From Phallusia fumigata (lineage: Eukaryota; Chordata; Ascidiacea; Phlebobranchia; Ascidiidae), in NCBI GenBank assembly GCA_008931825.1, contig QXVZ01032838.1, forward strand, positions 1 to 64,000: a DNA stretch of 64,000 bases, written 5' to 3'. Positions 20,666-33,300 of this stretch are shown piece after piece. The notes under the pieces are model-generated. The model did no database searches, had not been told where the DNA came from, and saw only the letters and a list, made by a program, of their open reading frames with translations. The stretch's first letter is position 1. Every line of letters begins with the position of its first letter. Both the position numbers and the translations under genes were made by a program.

Positions 20666-21784
20666 ATGTCAAGTTTGCCTGAAGAACCAGCTACATCTTC
20701 TTCAAGTCATCAATTTATCATCAGACAACCCAGAGCTCCTCCGGAAGATCACAACCTCTTTCCATCTCGAAGATTCAATCCTCCTCCTGCACCAGTCCAC
20801 CACAGAAGAACAAGACACGATCCCAACCGAGGAACATCATCCAGTCTTCCTGATGACTTTTATGATGAGCAGGATTGTGGGATCCAGAGTCTTCCACGCA
20901 GGAGAAGTTTTGGGTTTCCCTCTAGGAGGAGAAGACGGGAGCGTGTGAGGACGGAGGACCTCCCTATGTCGGTAAGAAGCTTCCTTGATGGTAACCATGA
21001 CGATGAGAGAATTACTGTAGAGTATCAGACCTGGCTACTCGATTACGACTCGGACCCGGAAGTACCCGTAGGACGAATTCCCACGCCCCCTCCTCTTCCC
21101 TCCGCTCCCCCTCTCCCTTCTAGGGTCACATCACATACGCGGAGATTGTGTAAACCTGGAGGAATATGCATCATGATCCTCGGAGTGTCTGGTGCCGCGT
21201 TCATATTGCTCGGCATCGCTTTTCTCGCGAACAGCTTCGGAAACTTGCCGCAGAAGACAGTCGATGATCGCTTGGTCGGCATCTGCTTGGCCGGTACCGG
21301 CGTCTTCTTTGTCCTCTGCATCGTGGCGTCGCACTGCTACACAGAAATCAAAGCTTGTCGACGTCGAACCCGAGACAGTGGTGGTGCGGATGAACCCGAA
21401 ACTTTACGCTCATCCAGCTTTTCTTCCGCTGCTCCGAGCGCCCTGTCGTGCACTTTCGCAAGTGGGGAACCACCCAATATCGACTTTAACCCCGTGGTGA
21501 TAATAGGGGACATGAGTCGGCGCGCCAGCGTCCTGACAAAGAAATCCAGCATCTCTTCGACAGGCGCGCGGCCGCCGCCTAACACCGAGACCGTGCCGGT
21601 GTTAATAACCTCCAACAACAATCGCTTTGTGATTCTGCCGATCGGCGACGAATCTCGACGCTTTAGGCGAACCGTAAGCGACGCTAGGTGGAGACAAAGA
21701 GACCCGTTTTATGCTGGTGACCGAAGTAGGCGGGCGAACTCCCTGACCGCCATGTTGAATGCATGGGGCAAGTCTTTACACTAA
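20666..21784 (+). CDS. Two-TM membrane protein, TMEM200-like (372 aa, intronless)
   Basis: I chose the ATG at 20666 (ACAATGTCAAG); codons upstream in frame use no ATG. A polar N-terminal region of about 160 residues has Arg-rich (RRRRRERVR) and Pro-rich (TPPPLPSAPPLP) stretches. Two hydrophobic segments form a hairpin: about 165-188 (GGICIMILGVSGAAFILLGI) and 203-223 (LVGICLAGTGVFFVLCIV), joined by a short loop (NSFGNLPQKTVDDR). The C-terminal 145 residues are Ser/Arg-rich and disordered-looking. The hairpin with two long cytoplasmic tails, and FILLGI/GVFF-type helices followed by a basic stretch, recall vertebrate TMEM200 proteins. That assignment is tentative; a lineage-specific two-TM protein is the alternative. 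A possible AATAAA lies at 22806-22811. The gene converges on basonuclin. Confidence 0.75.
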   Translation: MSSLPEEPATSSSSHQFIIRQPRAPPEDHNLFPSRRFNPPPAPVHHRRTRHDPNRGTSSSLPDDFYDEQDCGIQSLPRRRSFGFPSRRRRRERVRTEDLPMSVRSFLDGNHDDERITVEYQTWLLDYDSDPEVPVGRIPTPPPLPSAPPLPSRVTSHTRRLCKPGGICIMILGVSGAAFILLGIAFLANSFGNLPQKTVDDRLVGICLAGTGVFFVLCIVASHCYTEIKACRRRTRDSGGADEPETLRSSSFSSAAPSALSCTFASGEPPNIDFNPVVIIGDMSRRASVLTKKSSISSTGARPPPNTETVPVLITSNNNRFVILPIGDESRRFRRTVSDARWRQRDPFYAGDRSRRANSLTAMLNAWGKSLH

Positions 21785-22431
21785 TTTGAAAAGTAAAGAT
21801 GGTAAGGGATGGTTGCCTTGTTCCACGTGCGAAAAACAGCGGCATTTATGTTTGCTTATGTAACTTGTGTCTTGTTTTGCAAAGGGATTTAAACAACCAC
21901 AATGAAGTTTTTTAATCTATGGATAATGTTTCAGGTTTTGGCAGCGTCGCTGTAATATGACATTACTCTTTGACCTGAATATTTTTCTCATGCATGTCAC
22001 TGGGATGGTTACTGGTTAACACAGCTGGTAGATAAGCTCGTATGAGGACACTAATTTAAGCGCCCTAGTAATCCTGTTTGTATTCGGATTTCGAAAACGT
22101 GACAGTAGTGTAAACAACATGGAGGCACAAAAATACCGTGGTTGTTTATTTTTGTGGCACAAGCGAGAGAAAAAGGAAAAAGGGGAATCACGTGATCTGA
22201 TGGGCTTGGCACAAAATCGAAAGGCACGCTGACACATTTTGGCACCGGATAATGTAAGAATGTTTCGATTCAAATGCTTGGATTTACTGCGGTGTATAAA
22301 CAAATAACGAAGTTGGTAATAGGTTACTTAAAACTGGAACTTAAACCGTATGTAAAGCTTTTCTATCTCTAAACCAGACAAATCATTTTAGGACTACAAA
22401 GTCCACTTAATCGTCAATGTGTTGGGTTTTG

Positions 22432-22506
22432 CGTATGCCTTATAACTCAATGGATAGATTTAACCAGGCTTTATAGATTGACTTGAAGTTTGAATTTACA
22501 GACTCC
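22432..22506 (+). repeat. Decayed tRNA-like element
   Basis: It contains TATAACTCAATGGATAGA, which resembles an A box, and GAAGTTTGAATTTAC, which resembles a worn B box about 50 bases later. Spacing fits a tRNA-derived fossil of the same class as 1778-1851. Confidence 0.4.
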
Positions 22507-23423
22507 AATATAACGTTTTAGTTTAGATGCAAATGAGTAAAGAGGGTCCTGGTTGATATTTCACAAAGCAAGAAGTTGCCAATAGTGGCCAACACATACA
22601 AATGCCCTGTAGTAATTTGCAACATGTTTTATAGCAACCCCTTTAGAAGGGACTCATAAGGTTTGGTTTAAACACGAGAAAGCACCTTCAAGTCCATGTT
22701 CGTCCTACGAGCACGTTTTTGGCACAGTGACAAAAGAAACACATGTTTGTGAAGACTTATAGGTAACTCCCAACCCACGGGCGTTAAACATGCAAAAAAT
22801 GTGGAAATAAATGAAGCACGGAACACACACATACACTGCACTGGAACAAATAGTAACGCGGCGTCTTTAGACGAGAATATGTAGGTGGGCAATACATAGT
22901 AAGATTAGGAGGATTCGGAAGCTGGAAGCGATTAGTGCGTAGAAATGCAGAATACAGAATACCGAATCTTGGCGAAGTTTGTTGTGATTAGGTGAATGAA
23001 GTAAAGTATACATGGTATTTATTGGAGTTACTTTGTTTCTTAAACTTTACTTGTGCATTTGCGGTGGCATGGCAAAAAAAAATAGGGATAGATCTGTTCG
23101 AAATAATGTTCTAAGGGATTTGGAAATGCATCATGATCCAACATTGTACATCGCTGTATTACTGCGAGCGGAAAATATAGCACAAAACGACGTTTACAAA
23201 GATAGGTAGCAATATCTAGTGAACACTCGTACACGGAACAACATAGAAGCAGGGACTGAAAAATAACACAAAAGTTTGGTAGCTTGTGTGGAACTGCAAG
23301 GAACTTGGAACAGAGGTTACTGCAAAAATATGAACTAGCTAAAATGGCGTTGGAGCTTTGATATCACATGCACTAGTGATTTTGATTGACTCTTAATGGC
23401 TGAAAATGAGACGTTTTTCATCT

Positions 23424-23429
23424 TTTATT
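23424..23429 (-). terminator. Candidate polyadenylation signal of basonuclin
   Basis: AATAAA on the minus strand about 400 bases beyond the basonuclin stop codon. It is the first exact hexamer that I noticed in the right position; cleavage there is not shown. Confidence 0.35.
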
Positions 23430-23829
23430 TTTGTCTCTTTGACGTTGACATCTAAATGCGTTGGATTTTATCCAAGTAACTAATATATATATAAACGCCA
23501 TACGGTTACCACGTTGGTACCCAAACATAAATGACGGTACCACTGGGTTCAACTAAACCAAGTTTACGCGTGGTTTCAATAGTTTTGCAAATCATCATTT
23601 TCTACTGTGGATGACGATTGCAAATGCTGACTGTCATGGCTAAGACATGTTAATCTTTAATGTCATGGCGAGGTACAAATGTACCAACTGCGACGCATAC
23701 ATTGTGTAGTAGGCAGCAAATTACAAGGCATGTACTGCAACTGAGCTAAAGCGAACAACAAAAACACATATAACGACGCAATAGTTAACAGATATATCAA
23801 AGAGTTTGTAATTTTTTAACAAGCGTGCT

Positions 23830-24374
23830 TTAGCTTTGCGGGTGGTACGCCAGACTGCGGTGGAGGTTGGGATTCTGACTATGTCTGTTTCTGCTTCTGA
23901 CTGATGTGAACATCATGTCACAGCCAGGAACTGTGCACTGGTGCATCTCACGTAGGTGAACCGACTTGAAATGCACGCGCAGCGTTCCCTTGTTGCTGTA
24001 CATGCGTTTACAAATGCTGCACTGCACCGGCCCTGTCTTCCAAGTGTTGCCCTCCATATTCAATGTAGGGTCGTCCATTTCGGTGACACTGCTGAACGGG
24101 GAGCCGAGGCCAGTCATCAGACAGCGGTCAGCATCGCTTGTTAGGCTTTCCGCTGCTGAAATGCCCATAGAAGTTGGCACATCGTTAGGTAACATCGGTC
24201 GGTTGTTGTTAGCGGCAAAAGCGGCTGCCCACAAAGCGGTGTTCATCCACCCCCGGTTGAACAATCCCTGGCCAGGGACTGAACTGCGGGTAGCAGCGGT
24301 GGTGGGCATGTTCGGGGCGAATAGAAGTGAAGGTGTTTGCGGGAATAAAGGGTTGTTCCACATCGGCAAGAATC
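23830..24374 (-). CDS. BNC2-like: Basonuclin exon 8 (terminal finger pair)
   Basis: The acceptor GTTGTTGTAG precedes GATTCTTG; the exon runs to the stop after SLAYHPQS. It encodes the C-terminal pair. [17 protein letters not shown] and [18 protein letters not shown] are almost the same as the end of human BNC2. Confidence 0.95.
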
Positions 24375-27300
24375 CTACAACAACGTTGTTATCAAATTTT
24401 GATTAACAATTGTTCAGTTGCGGCGTTTTAGAATTTACTCGCTATGTATCTTGAACCTAAGTTTAAATCTAAACCCAAAAGAGGTTTCAAACGTCAAAGA
24501 ATTCGATTAATCTTAAGTGAAACCAAATCTCTATACGGACTTAAAACCGAATATGTGTACTTTATTGTAAAGTGAGTCGAAATCTGAAGCAAAAGTTTAT
24601 ACCTGTGAACGAATTAGTTGGATCGCCAGCAGAATAAGCTTTGGCGTGTGACGAAAACGCAGAAGCTTGTGAGATATCCACATGCGGTTTGTACATGGAT
24701 TGCCCGAATGAAGGTTGGACAGAAAACCTCCGCTTCCACGCTGAGTTGTCTTCGTCGCTGTAATCGCGATCGTTGACGGAATTCGCGAATGTCGTGACTG
24801 GAGCTGACTTGCGACGCTTCGGATCCGACGCGTGGTCGTCTATTCGTACGGAATTCGCGTCCGGAGATTTAGCTTCGCTCTCATGAGAGTCGTGGACCCG
24901 CTTGTTAAGTGACGAAGTTGAGCCGCCGTGGCTGCGAGGTGACTGCTCCCAGTGTCTGGCGCGACCGTTATTCGGGAGGCAACTTTCCGCAAGCTTCCGC
25001 TCTTCCACCCGGGGAGCCGGACTGCGACGTACGTCACGGTCACGTGCTTCGTCACGCTTCACTGGCTTCTCTGACTCATCGATAGTTGACGTAGATTTTC
25101 GTGCAATCTGCATCGGTGTGGAAATCAGCGGAACCGGGTATTCCACGTCACGTCGCGGTAGGGGCGGGATGACTGTACTCACCGAACGTCGTTTATTGTT
25201 GTGATCAAAATGCTTTGTGACGTCATAGCGCGTTTCGTCGACCGAGAGTTTTCGTCCGGCGGCGATTTTTGACAGACCGTAGGCGGCGTTGTTTCTGTTG
25301 TTCAACTTGAACTGGTGTGCTGAGTAAGGATCGCTGGCTGCCGTTGGGTTCAGCTGGAACGGCAACATTCCTGTGTTCGGATACTTGGAGAAGGATCCGC
25401 TGCCGTAAGCCTTCATGGTCTCCTCGAAAACCCGACGATACACCGCGTACACGTCGCTAGATGACGCGACAGAGCCGATATCTGACGCGCCTTGGGCCGC
25501 TGACGAATTGTCGCCGATTCTCATCGGAATGTGACCAGACTGCGGGACTTGTGACGTCACAGACGAGTTGTGACGTAGAGTGCTGGTTGGATGAGGATGA
25601 TTTTTCGGCTCGGGTTTCGTTTCTTTCTCGTGTCTGAAGGGGAGACTCGGGGCTGAGGGGCCGCAGATTCCTGGCAAGAGCTGCTCCTTTAGTTTCTCAG
25701 TCATTCCGGCGGTCTGTGTGCTGATCCTTGGATCGCTGTACAGTCCCCGCAGCTTCAGTTTACTGAAAAGGTTAACAAAATGTTTTGACTGAATTCAAAA
25801 CAGCATTTGCCGTTGACACGTTGGTGACCAAGAAAATTTCTCAAAATAAAATGATTTTTAGGTGTTAGAAAATTGTTTAAAGGCTCAAAAGCTATACAAC
25901 AAGCGTCGAAACAGGGACATGGTTTTTGTTATAATGTACATTTCTACAGTATTTGTAAAAGTCAATAAAAACAACAGTAATAACTTAGAGGTTTGTTTTT
26001 CACGCAGCTTAAACTTTGTCAGTTGCTCAGGCTTAGCAGCGAGTTTACGTGATCCGGCAGCTATGTTAAAATCTGCTCCAAACAGTTGGCAAGTTGACTG
26101 TGGTATGTTTACAGTAACCAGAACTACACAAGGGAATTTTGGTAGCAATGATCAGTGGGTTTTACCCGAACGTTCCTGCGTCAATTGTTTTGTTTATAAA
26201 TCCCATGATTTTTTGTTTCTATTCTTCTGGTAGTTGCGGTCAGCGCAAGGCAAAATGGTCATTCATTTTAACTAATGTCGTGGTAAATGCCGTTGTGCAA
26301 AAGCTATTTTACGGCTGATGCCACTAAAACAAACTGTTTACATTTTTGCATTCCGCTAGATGGCAATATTGAGGTAAATACTAAAGATCTGAAGTTGGTA
26401 GAAAATCATAACGACGTTTGTAGAAACAAAACTCCTAACGAACAACCCCCGATTATCGTAAATGCTTGAATTAGTAGGAATACCATTACTTAGCTTAGGC
26501 GTAAACCACCATTGTGTGAAGAAATGAGTCAGACAGCGTAAATTTTGGCTAAAAAAAAACAATTTTGTCATGACTTTTCATCTTCAATTACCGTTTTTTA
26601 ATTATTTTTCTATGTTAGTTTTTCTATTTTAGTTTTTCTTATTAAGCCCAGCCCTAGTTGTGTGTTTGGTTGCTAAATAAAGCTTTTACGGATATTTTCC
26701 CTTGGAATTCCGGGATCACCGACTTGTATACATATGAATAGATTGTAACTTAAACGTTTCTGCAAACGTTCAATAGCGTATATTACATAGTATTTGGCGT
26801 CTAATCATCACAAACTCAGGCCAAAGTTGTGGCTGTGATTGTTTATGTGTTCGTGCATAGCTGACAAAGCATGCATAAAAACGTGTCTCGGATTTAAGGA
26901 ATGTCACCAAGTTCTCTAAATGTCACGGTCAAGTTTGTGTCGGTTGAGTGGAGAAGATAACGAGTGGCCAAATATTGAACGAGTTTAAAGTTACGATGAC
27001 TCCGCAACCCTGGTTCCCGATTTATCGCACGAATTGTCAACTACTAATGCAGCCCGTTGTCGGTGAATGCCAAATCTCTACTTGCGTGAATGCGCTGGCA
27101 CGGTTTAAAACAAAGGTCGCTTAACAATCGAGCCACACAGCTTTCGGTCGATGTTAGTATTTCTCAAACTTTTTTCGATGCGACGCGTTCGAAAAGTTGG
27201 TTGGACTTTCGACGCACCAGCGATAAGAATTTAACAAAGACGCTTATTTTTAAAGTTGTTCTTTTCTTATTACAAAAAAGAAAAGAACCTTATTTATATA

Positions 27301-30300
27301 TTATTGAAATGGAGGCGATGGCTTGATCGTTTTTACCAATTTATTACTTATTTGAGTCACGAAACAAAATTGTAGTGCAGCGCTCTGGAAAATAAAAATC
27401 AACGCACAGTTTAAAATCCATGGTCCAAAACGCCCTAGTACTGTGTTGATACATTGTGCTGATGTAATCGCCAAATGTTAATTTATCACATGTCAGGGTA
27501 TTAACACATTAAAACATTCAAACGTAGTAACTTTGTCTTTTGCTAAGTTGAAAAAGAACCCGCTTTTATGCGTGGAAACTTATCCCAGAACGAGGTTTTT
27601 GGTCACGAAGGCGTCAACGCAGGGAAACTGCTGTATTGATTTTGGGTTGGTTCGTCTCCCTGACTGACAAAGCGTGTGTTGCGAGAAAAATGAGAAAAAG
27701 GCATAGATTTTTTTATTGTACTAACTTTAAAACCTATACTGCAAGTTAAGAGGTAAAATTGTTTCGCCTGAAGCAAAGTGTGAAGACTATTGCATAACAC
27801 AGCACTACACTTGAACTTTCGCTCTTGTCTTTGCGTAACACGGGCTTCCTGGAAAACCCGCATGCCACAACATGGCGCGAAACGCATTCAGATGATCTTC
27901 CAGTGCTGTTTACATGATTACGAAACAATCAAGCTGGGAAACTGTTGAATCTCAACCGTCAAACTTTACTTAAAACACGTTATTGTCCCCCAATAATAAG
28001 GTACAGGCCAGTACTTTGTTTCGTTTCGAAAAGCGATTCCTTCCCGACGACGACAGCAGCGTTTGTCGAAACGTGGAAAATGTTTTAAACACAAGTACTG
28101 GTTTGTATATTTTACTGATAACATTTTAAACCATGAATCGCATACATTATTACTGTCGAGTTTAGGCAAAACAAAAGCGTCCATTTGCCTTGCTTTAAGT
28201 TTCAAAATATGACTTGCAAATTATGCGAAGGCCTTTGTTTATTATTTACAAGTGTGTAAGCTTCTAGTGTTTATTTCATTCGCTACAATGGTGTAGTATT
28301 ATTTCGCTACTTTTACTACTTTAACCGCTGAATGCAGCGATTCACGCTATATCAGTGAACATGTTGACTTATATACTAGTGCGGTATTACCCTAACAATA
28401 CATAGAGTTGAGTGCGCCATACAAGTTAGCTCTAGTATGCTGCAAGTTTTCGGATCTTTAATCGTCTGTCCGAGGTTTAGAGCAATAACCGGCCTATTGT
28501 GTCTTCCATTCTTATCGTCAATTTGTTCTCGTGTATGAGCTCACCTGTGTAGATTCGCATTAGCGCTGTGTCGGTCTCTGCTCCTCTTGGACGGGAACGT
28601 TGCGTTGCAGCCCGGCACAGAGCATTGCCACATCTCCTTCAGGTGAACGTTCTTGATGTGAAGTTTCACGCTGAAAAAAAGCGAACGCCGACGTAAAACA
28701 ACCAGTTCCGATATCGTGTAGTAAAACACAAGCAGTAAATACAATCAAAAACGTAAGAAGGTTTAAGTGGATTTAAATTTGAGCAGTATATGTTAAAAAT
28801 GTCATTTCCCTTTTTAGCAGCCTAACTGAATAGGGACTGTACAGTATACATATGTTTATCGCCGTTTGTTTTTATATTTGTCTGTTGGTAACAAAAATCT
28901 CCTTTTTTTGTCGATGTTTTTCTTACTACTTCTTTATATTCCTATCGATATTAACTTGTATTTTCCAAACCATACACAAACTGAAGACATGCTAGAGGAA
29001 GAACCACGTCACAGACCGCCTGTAATTTTCCAGCATGTATGTAGGTCTGCCCAACAATGGCATAGTTGAGGAGTTTTCCGGTACTTCTTTACCCACAGGA
29101 ACGCAAAGCGCAAACCCAAACACTGACAAGTTGCAGCTTAAAATAGCCCGGTAATGGCCACCTATGCCTTGGCCCGCGGTCGCTAAAAATAGACTAAAAC
29201 CGATTTCAAACGCTAACGTGGATCAACGAGATAGTCGAGGTGAAATTGACAACTGCTGTCGTGTCACTATAGGAAGGACATTTTTAATTACCGGATTCCT
29301 CTTTGGAATGTAAGCATCGCGAGCTAGTACCAAGTTTTCGACAACCACAACACAATCATAATCACTGGTCGCGTTCGTATCGCGCTTTGACAATTAATTG
29401 CCGGTTGTTCGGTTGTGTAAGTTACTTCCTTATTTGTCCTCTGCTGTGGAATTTTTGTGTCACAAACGTGATTTTAATCCAGCTTAAAGAGCAAACTTTA
29501 TTTGGTCTTTCAAGTAGAAAAAAAATGGTTTAATTTTTATTGATGAAATAGCACCAGGAATTTTCTTACCTGTAAACGTTTTTAAACTCCTTTCCACAAA
29601 GATGACAGTTTCTGGATCTGGTAGGAATCCAAACTCCTCCATGTATTTCTCCCCCAGGAAGGCAGAAGTCCTTTGATGACATCTTCCCTTGATCTGGAAG
29701 TCCATCAAGGACTCCACGATGCTCGGATGTTGGAGTACCGTCCTCATTCAAATTATTTCTTCCCGCATCCGAACCACAACGTTGCTGGGAGGAGGAAGAT
29801 AAAAACGTCAAGTTCGTGGTGGAGGATTTTTGAAGCATTTGACAACGATTTTTATTTATCTCAGTCGTCGGGCTTCTCGTATCCAATGGTGTAAAGCTGG
29901 CTTCATCCTCATCACACTCATCTGGCGAATACTTGATATTGCTCTTACGCATCCGGTAACCATGGTTACCAAAAGAGGAAAACGGTTTCTCCGGATCGGA
30001 GTACGATCCGTCGCATAAACTTGTCGAAGTCTTTCGAGAGTTTGGAACGGAGTTTGAGCGCCGAAAGAGAAGAGCGTGCGATGAGGAGGGGATGTCAGAA
30101 TAAGTGTAGTCTTCCATAAAGTCCTCATCTTTGTTTGCGGATGCAACAGACTGAATGGAACCTCCGGACCTGTCTTCATCCGTGGAATCATCATCACTGC
30201 TCGGTTTTGAACTGTCATCCTTTGGTGTTTTGTCGTCCGGGAATTCGGTTTTAACTGCCTCGTTGATTGGTTTGCTTAGGTTGTCTTGGGATTGGTTGGT

Positions 30301-33300
30301 AGCGTTTGTGTTTCGCGCACTAGATAAGTGAGCAAGCAGCCATGGCAAGGCAATTGACTTGTACTGGGTCTGCAGCAAACCGAACAGTGCTTGGTAGTTT
30401 TTAAACTCCGGTTTCATTAACATTTCTGCATTCGAATTTTGCGCCACCTCTTCTTCCTCTTCCGTGTCGCACCGAAACGGCCGTGAAGACTTCCTCCTGC
30501 TCTTCTTACACTCTCCAGGAGACAAATTATCTTCTTCCAAATCTTTTGTTTCTCCGTCATAGTCAGAATTAGAGGTTGGGAGCAACGGGCTTAGTTTGTG
30601 ATGTTGATGATTAATGCCTTCTTCCTCTCGACTTCCAGTTGCCATGGAGTTGCTCTCTGATCCGTTTTCGCTTTCGTGTTCATCCTCGTCGCGAGGTGGC
30701 GCCACAGTCCAGAGATATTTCGGTAAAACCGGGGAATCATCGGTTTCGCGGCGCAGTTTGCGACACAAGTCTGTTTGAAGCGCGGGAATCGAGGGGGGCT
30801 TGTGATTGTTCGGATTGTTTGTGACGTCATGTTGCGTAGTGACGCGTGTCGTACAGGAAGTGACGTTGAAGTTAACGTTGGATGCAGGCATTGAGGAAAC
30901 GGATTGACAGGAGAATGAGGATGGTAGGGAGAAGATGGATTGGTCCTGTCAATCAAATTGAATTGTGTCAATCAAATGACTCACTTTTAGCCGAAAATGA
31001 TATGTGACTTTTTGTCAAAGGTTTATGCTAAAAAAGTTTTCAATAATGGAAAATTAAAATTGAAGCATTGTAAAGTGCCACGATAGTTACTCATGCGTAT
31101 GAGCAGGTTTGTTTAATCGCATGTTCTTCGCACAAAAAAACCATTGTCTTTTGTCCCGCTGTCACACCACAAGAAACCAAAGTCAATTTCTCCTCAAGTT
31201 GGTTTCCAAGTATATCAGGGCCCAATACACAATAATTGCTATCCTTTACCCAAAAATTACGCGCTGGAAACACTTTCACCAACATCGTTACTCGCTGGCA
31301 TACATACTTAGTTAAGACGCGCAATATTAACCGAATTCTTCGCTTACAAGGCCAAGCCTTTCGGCTCTCAACATAATTACACATCTCACTAACAGTTTAC
31401 TTTTCTCGCCAGCCAACTGTCATAAGCGCTTAAGTATCGGTTGCCACATTTCGTTACCTGGTAATCGGCCAGCATTATTCTCAAGGTGACCTTGCGTGTG
31501 CCAACGTACTGTAAAAATTGCAGGAGAATTAGTTTCTCTTCTGCGAATGAGAGCAAGTTTCCAGGAAGTTCCTCTTCGTTCTGTAAAAGTTAAAATGTAA
31601 AATCGGGCGTATTTGCGCTGAGGGGCGAACTTTTGTATATTAATAAAAAGAGTATTTTTCAACAAAGGTTTCTAAACTTGTAAATGACATTTTGACATAT
31701 TAAACACATATGCTAGTTTGAAGTGTTAAAAATACGAGGTTGCGTCATTTTAGAAGTAATTAAAACAGGCGAGGCGTGGTTCAAAGAGTGGTGCACCTCA
31801 TAACAATTTATTAATTTTTGTTTATTGGTAAAAAATGTATTTTTCAAAAAACATTTAGGGTTAGTAAATTTGTAAATGACATTTCGACTTATTAAACAGA
31901 TCTATTATAATAACGTTAAAGTGTAAAATAACCATTAGGTAACAAAGTGTTACATTGGGTTTCAGTTCTTTTAAAAGTGATTGAAATAAGCGATACATGT
32001 TACAAAGAGTGTTTCATTTTGTTAACTGCTGGTTAGCTTACTGCTGGTAACAGAAAAAGTAAAATGGCGAAAATATTATTTTGCTTCACAAAATTCGCAT
32101 AACCCTTAGAGTACGCCTTGTTCAAAGAAAGTATCACTTTGATTTACTGAATTTATTTGTAACACTTTGCCCGAAATCGAAATACGAGTTTAGCAATTTT
32201 TCTTTTGTTTATGTTACATTTACCAACTAATATTTTAAAACAACGCGATGTTAGAATTTAAGTCAACTGTGGTTTTTGGGATGGTTGCAACAAAATCTGC
32301 CCTCAGTAGCTTTAACATGATCAGCATATTTCTCTTACTCACCCTAAGTTTGTAACCTCTCAGGTATTCTGTGTAATTCCAACCCAGTCTTGTCAGCAAG
32401 CTTGCGACTTTACTTGCCGGCAGCGAGCACAGCAGACGATCTAACAAAATCCGAAGTCTGCAAAACACAAAAAAATTTATACACTAACCAAAATCATGCA
32501 ACAAACCTTTTTTTGCATTGACCGCCTAATCCCATTGTAGCCACCATATTAAACGACAGCGCACTCGCAACGTTGCAACCCCTCATACTTGATGATCAAG
32601 CAATATTTACTACATACCAAACAAACTAAGACTAAGGGGACAGCTTATAATGTATTTTACAATAAACAGAGAGTTTGAGTTTTCCATTCTCGGTCGGTTC
32701 TTACAATTTTTTCTGAATGTCAACAAAATATTTAAATTTAAATGCATTAGTAAGTGAAATTTTTTCTGTATTTTCAAAATTAATGTCATTACTTATTGTC
32801 CTGGCACACGGGGCAGGCAAATAATGCGGGACCGTAGAGTTATATAATAAGCGACCTTTCATCGGCTCTTTTTGTTTAAATCTGTGCCTATTATAACTTC
32901 AAAAATGCTTCTGCATCTCCAACACTTTTCTTGATATGCGTCTTACTCTCAACCTGGCTGTCTGGAACTTCATTGGCCCATTGGTTTTAATTACAGGGGT
33001 AGTTTTTTTAGCTTGGGTGATCTTGTTAAAGTTTCTCATTACAATTCCTATGCTCTGGTCTGATATTGGTTTATCAATGCCAAGGAAACCAACAACAGCT
33101 TCAACACACCGCATTCATCCCCGACTCTCATTTCTCCTGCACATCTCATTCTTTGATCACAAGACCTGTTCTGGTGCTCGTGTATTGTTCTGCGAACTCG
33201 TCGAACGATCGCTCCTGGTATTAGGAACAAGACTTCACTTTTTAACTCGCAGAATGACTTGACGCCTGACTAACTTGTGTCAGTGCTTAACAATACGGAA

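Larger units (their letters stand above)
21785..23829. other. Convergent 3' region between the two-TM gene and basonuclin
   Basis: About 2 kb with no coding sequence. It should contain both 3' UTRs. It includes a TCACGTGA palindrome (22188-22195) and a tRNA-like fossil (22432-22506). Confidence 0.55.

Noticed and set aside
31091-31384. Possible extra basonuclin exon in intron 4
   Set aside because: Cys and His residues are present but not in C2H2 spacing, and adjoining exons already join in phase 0.
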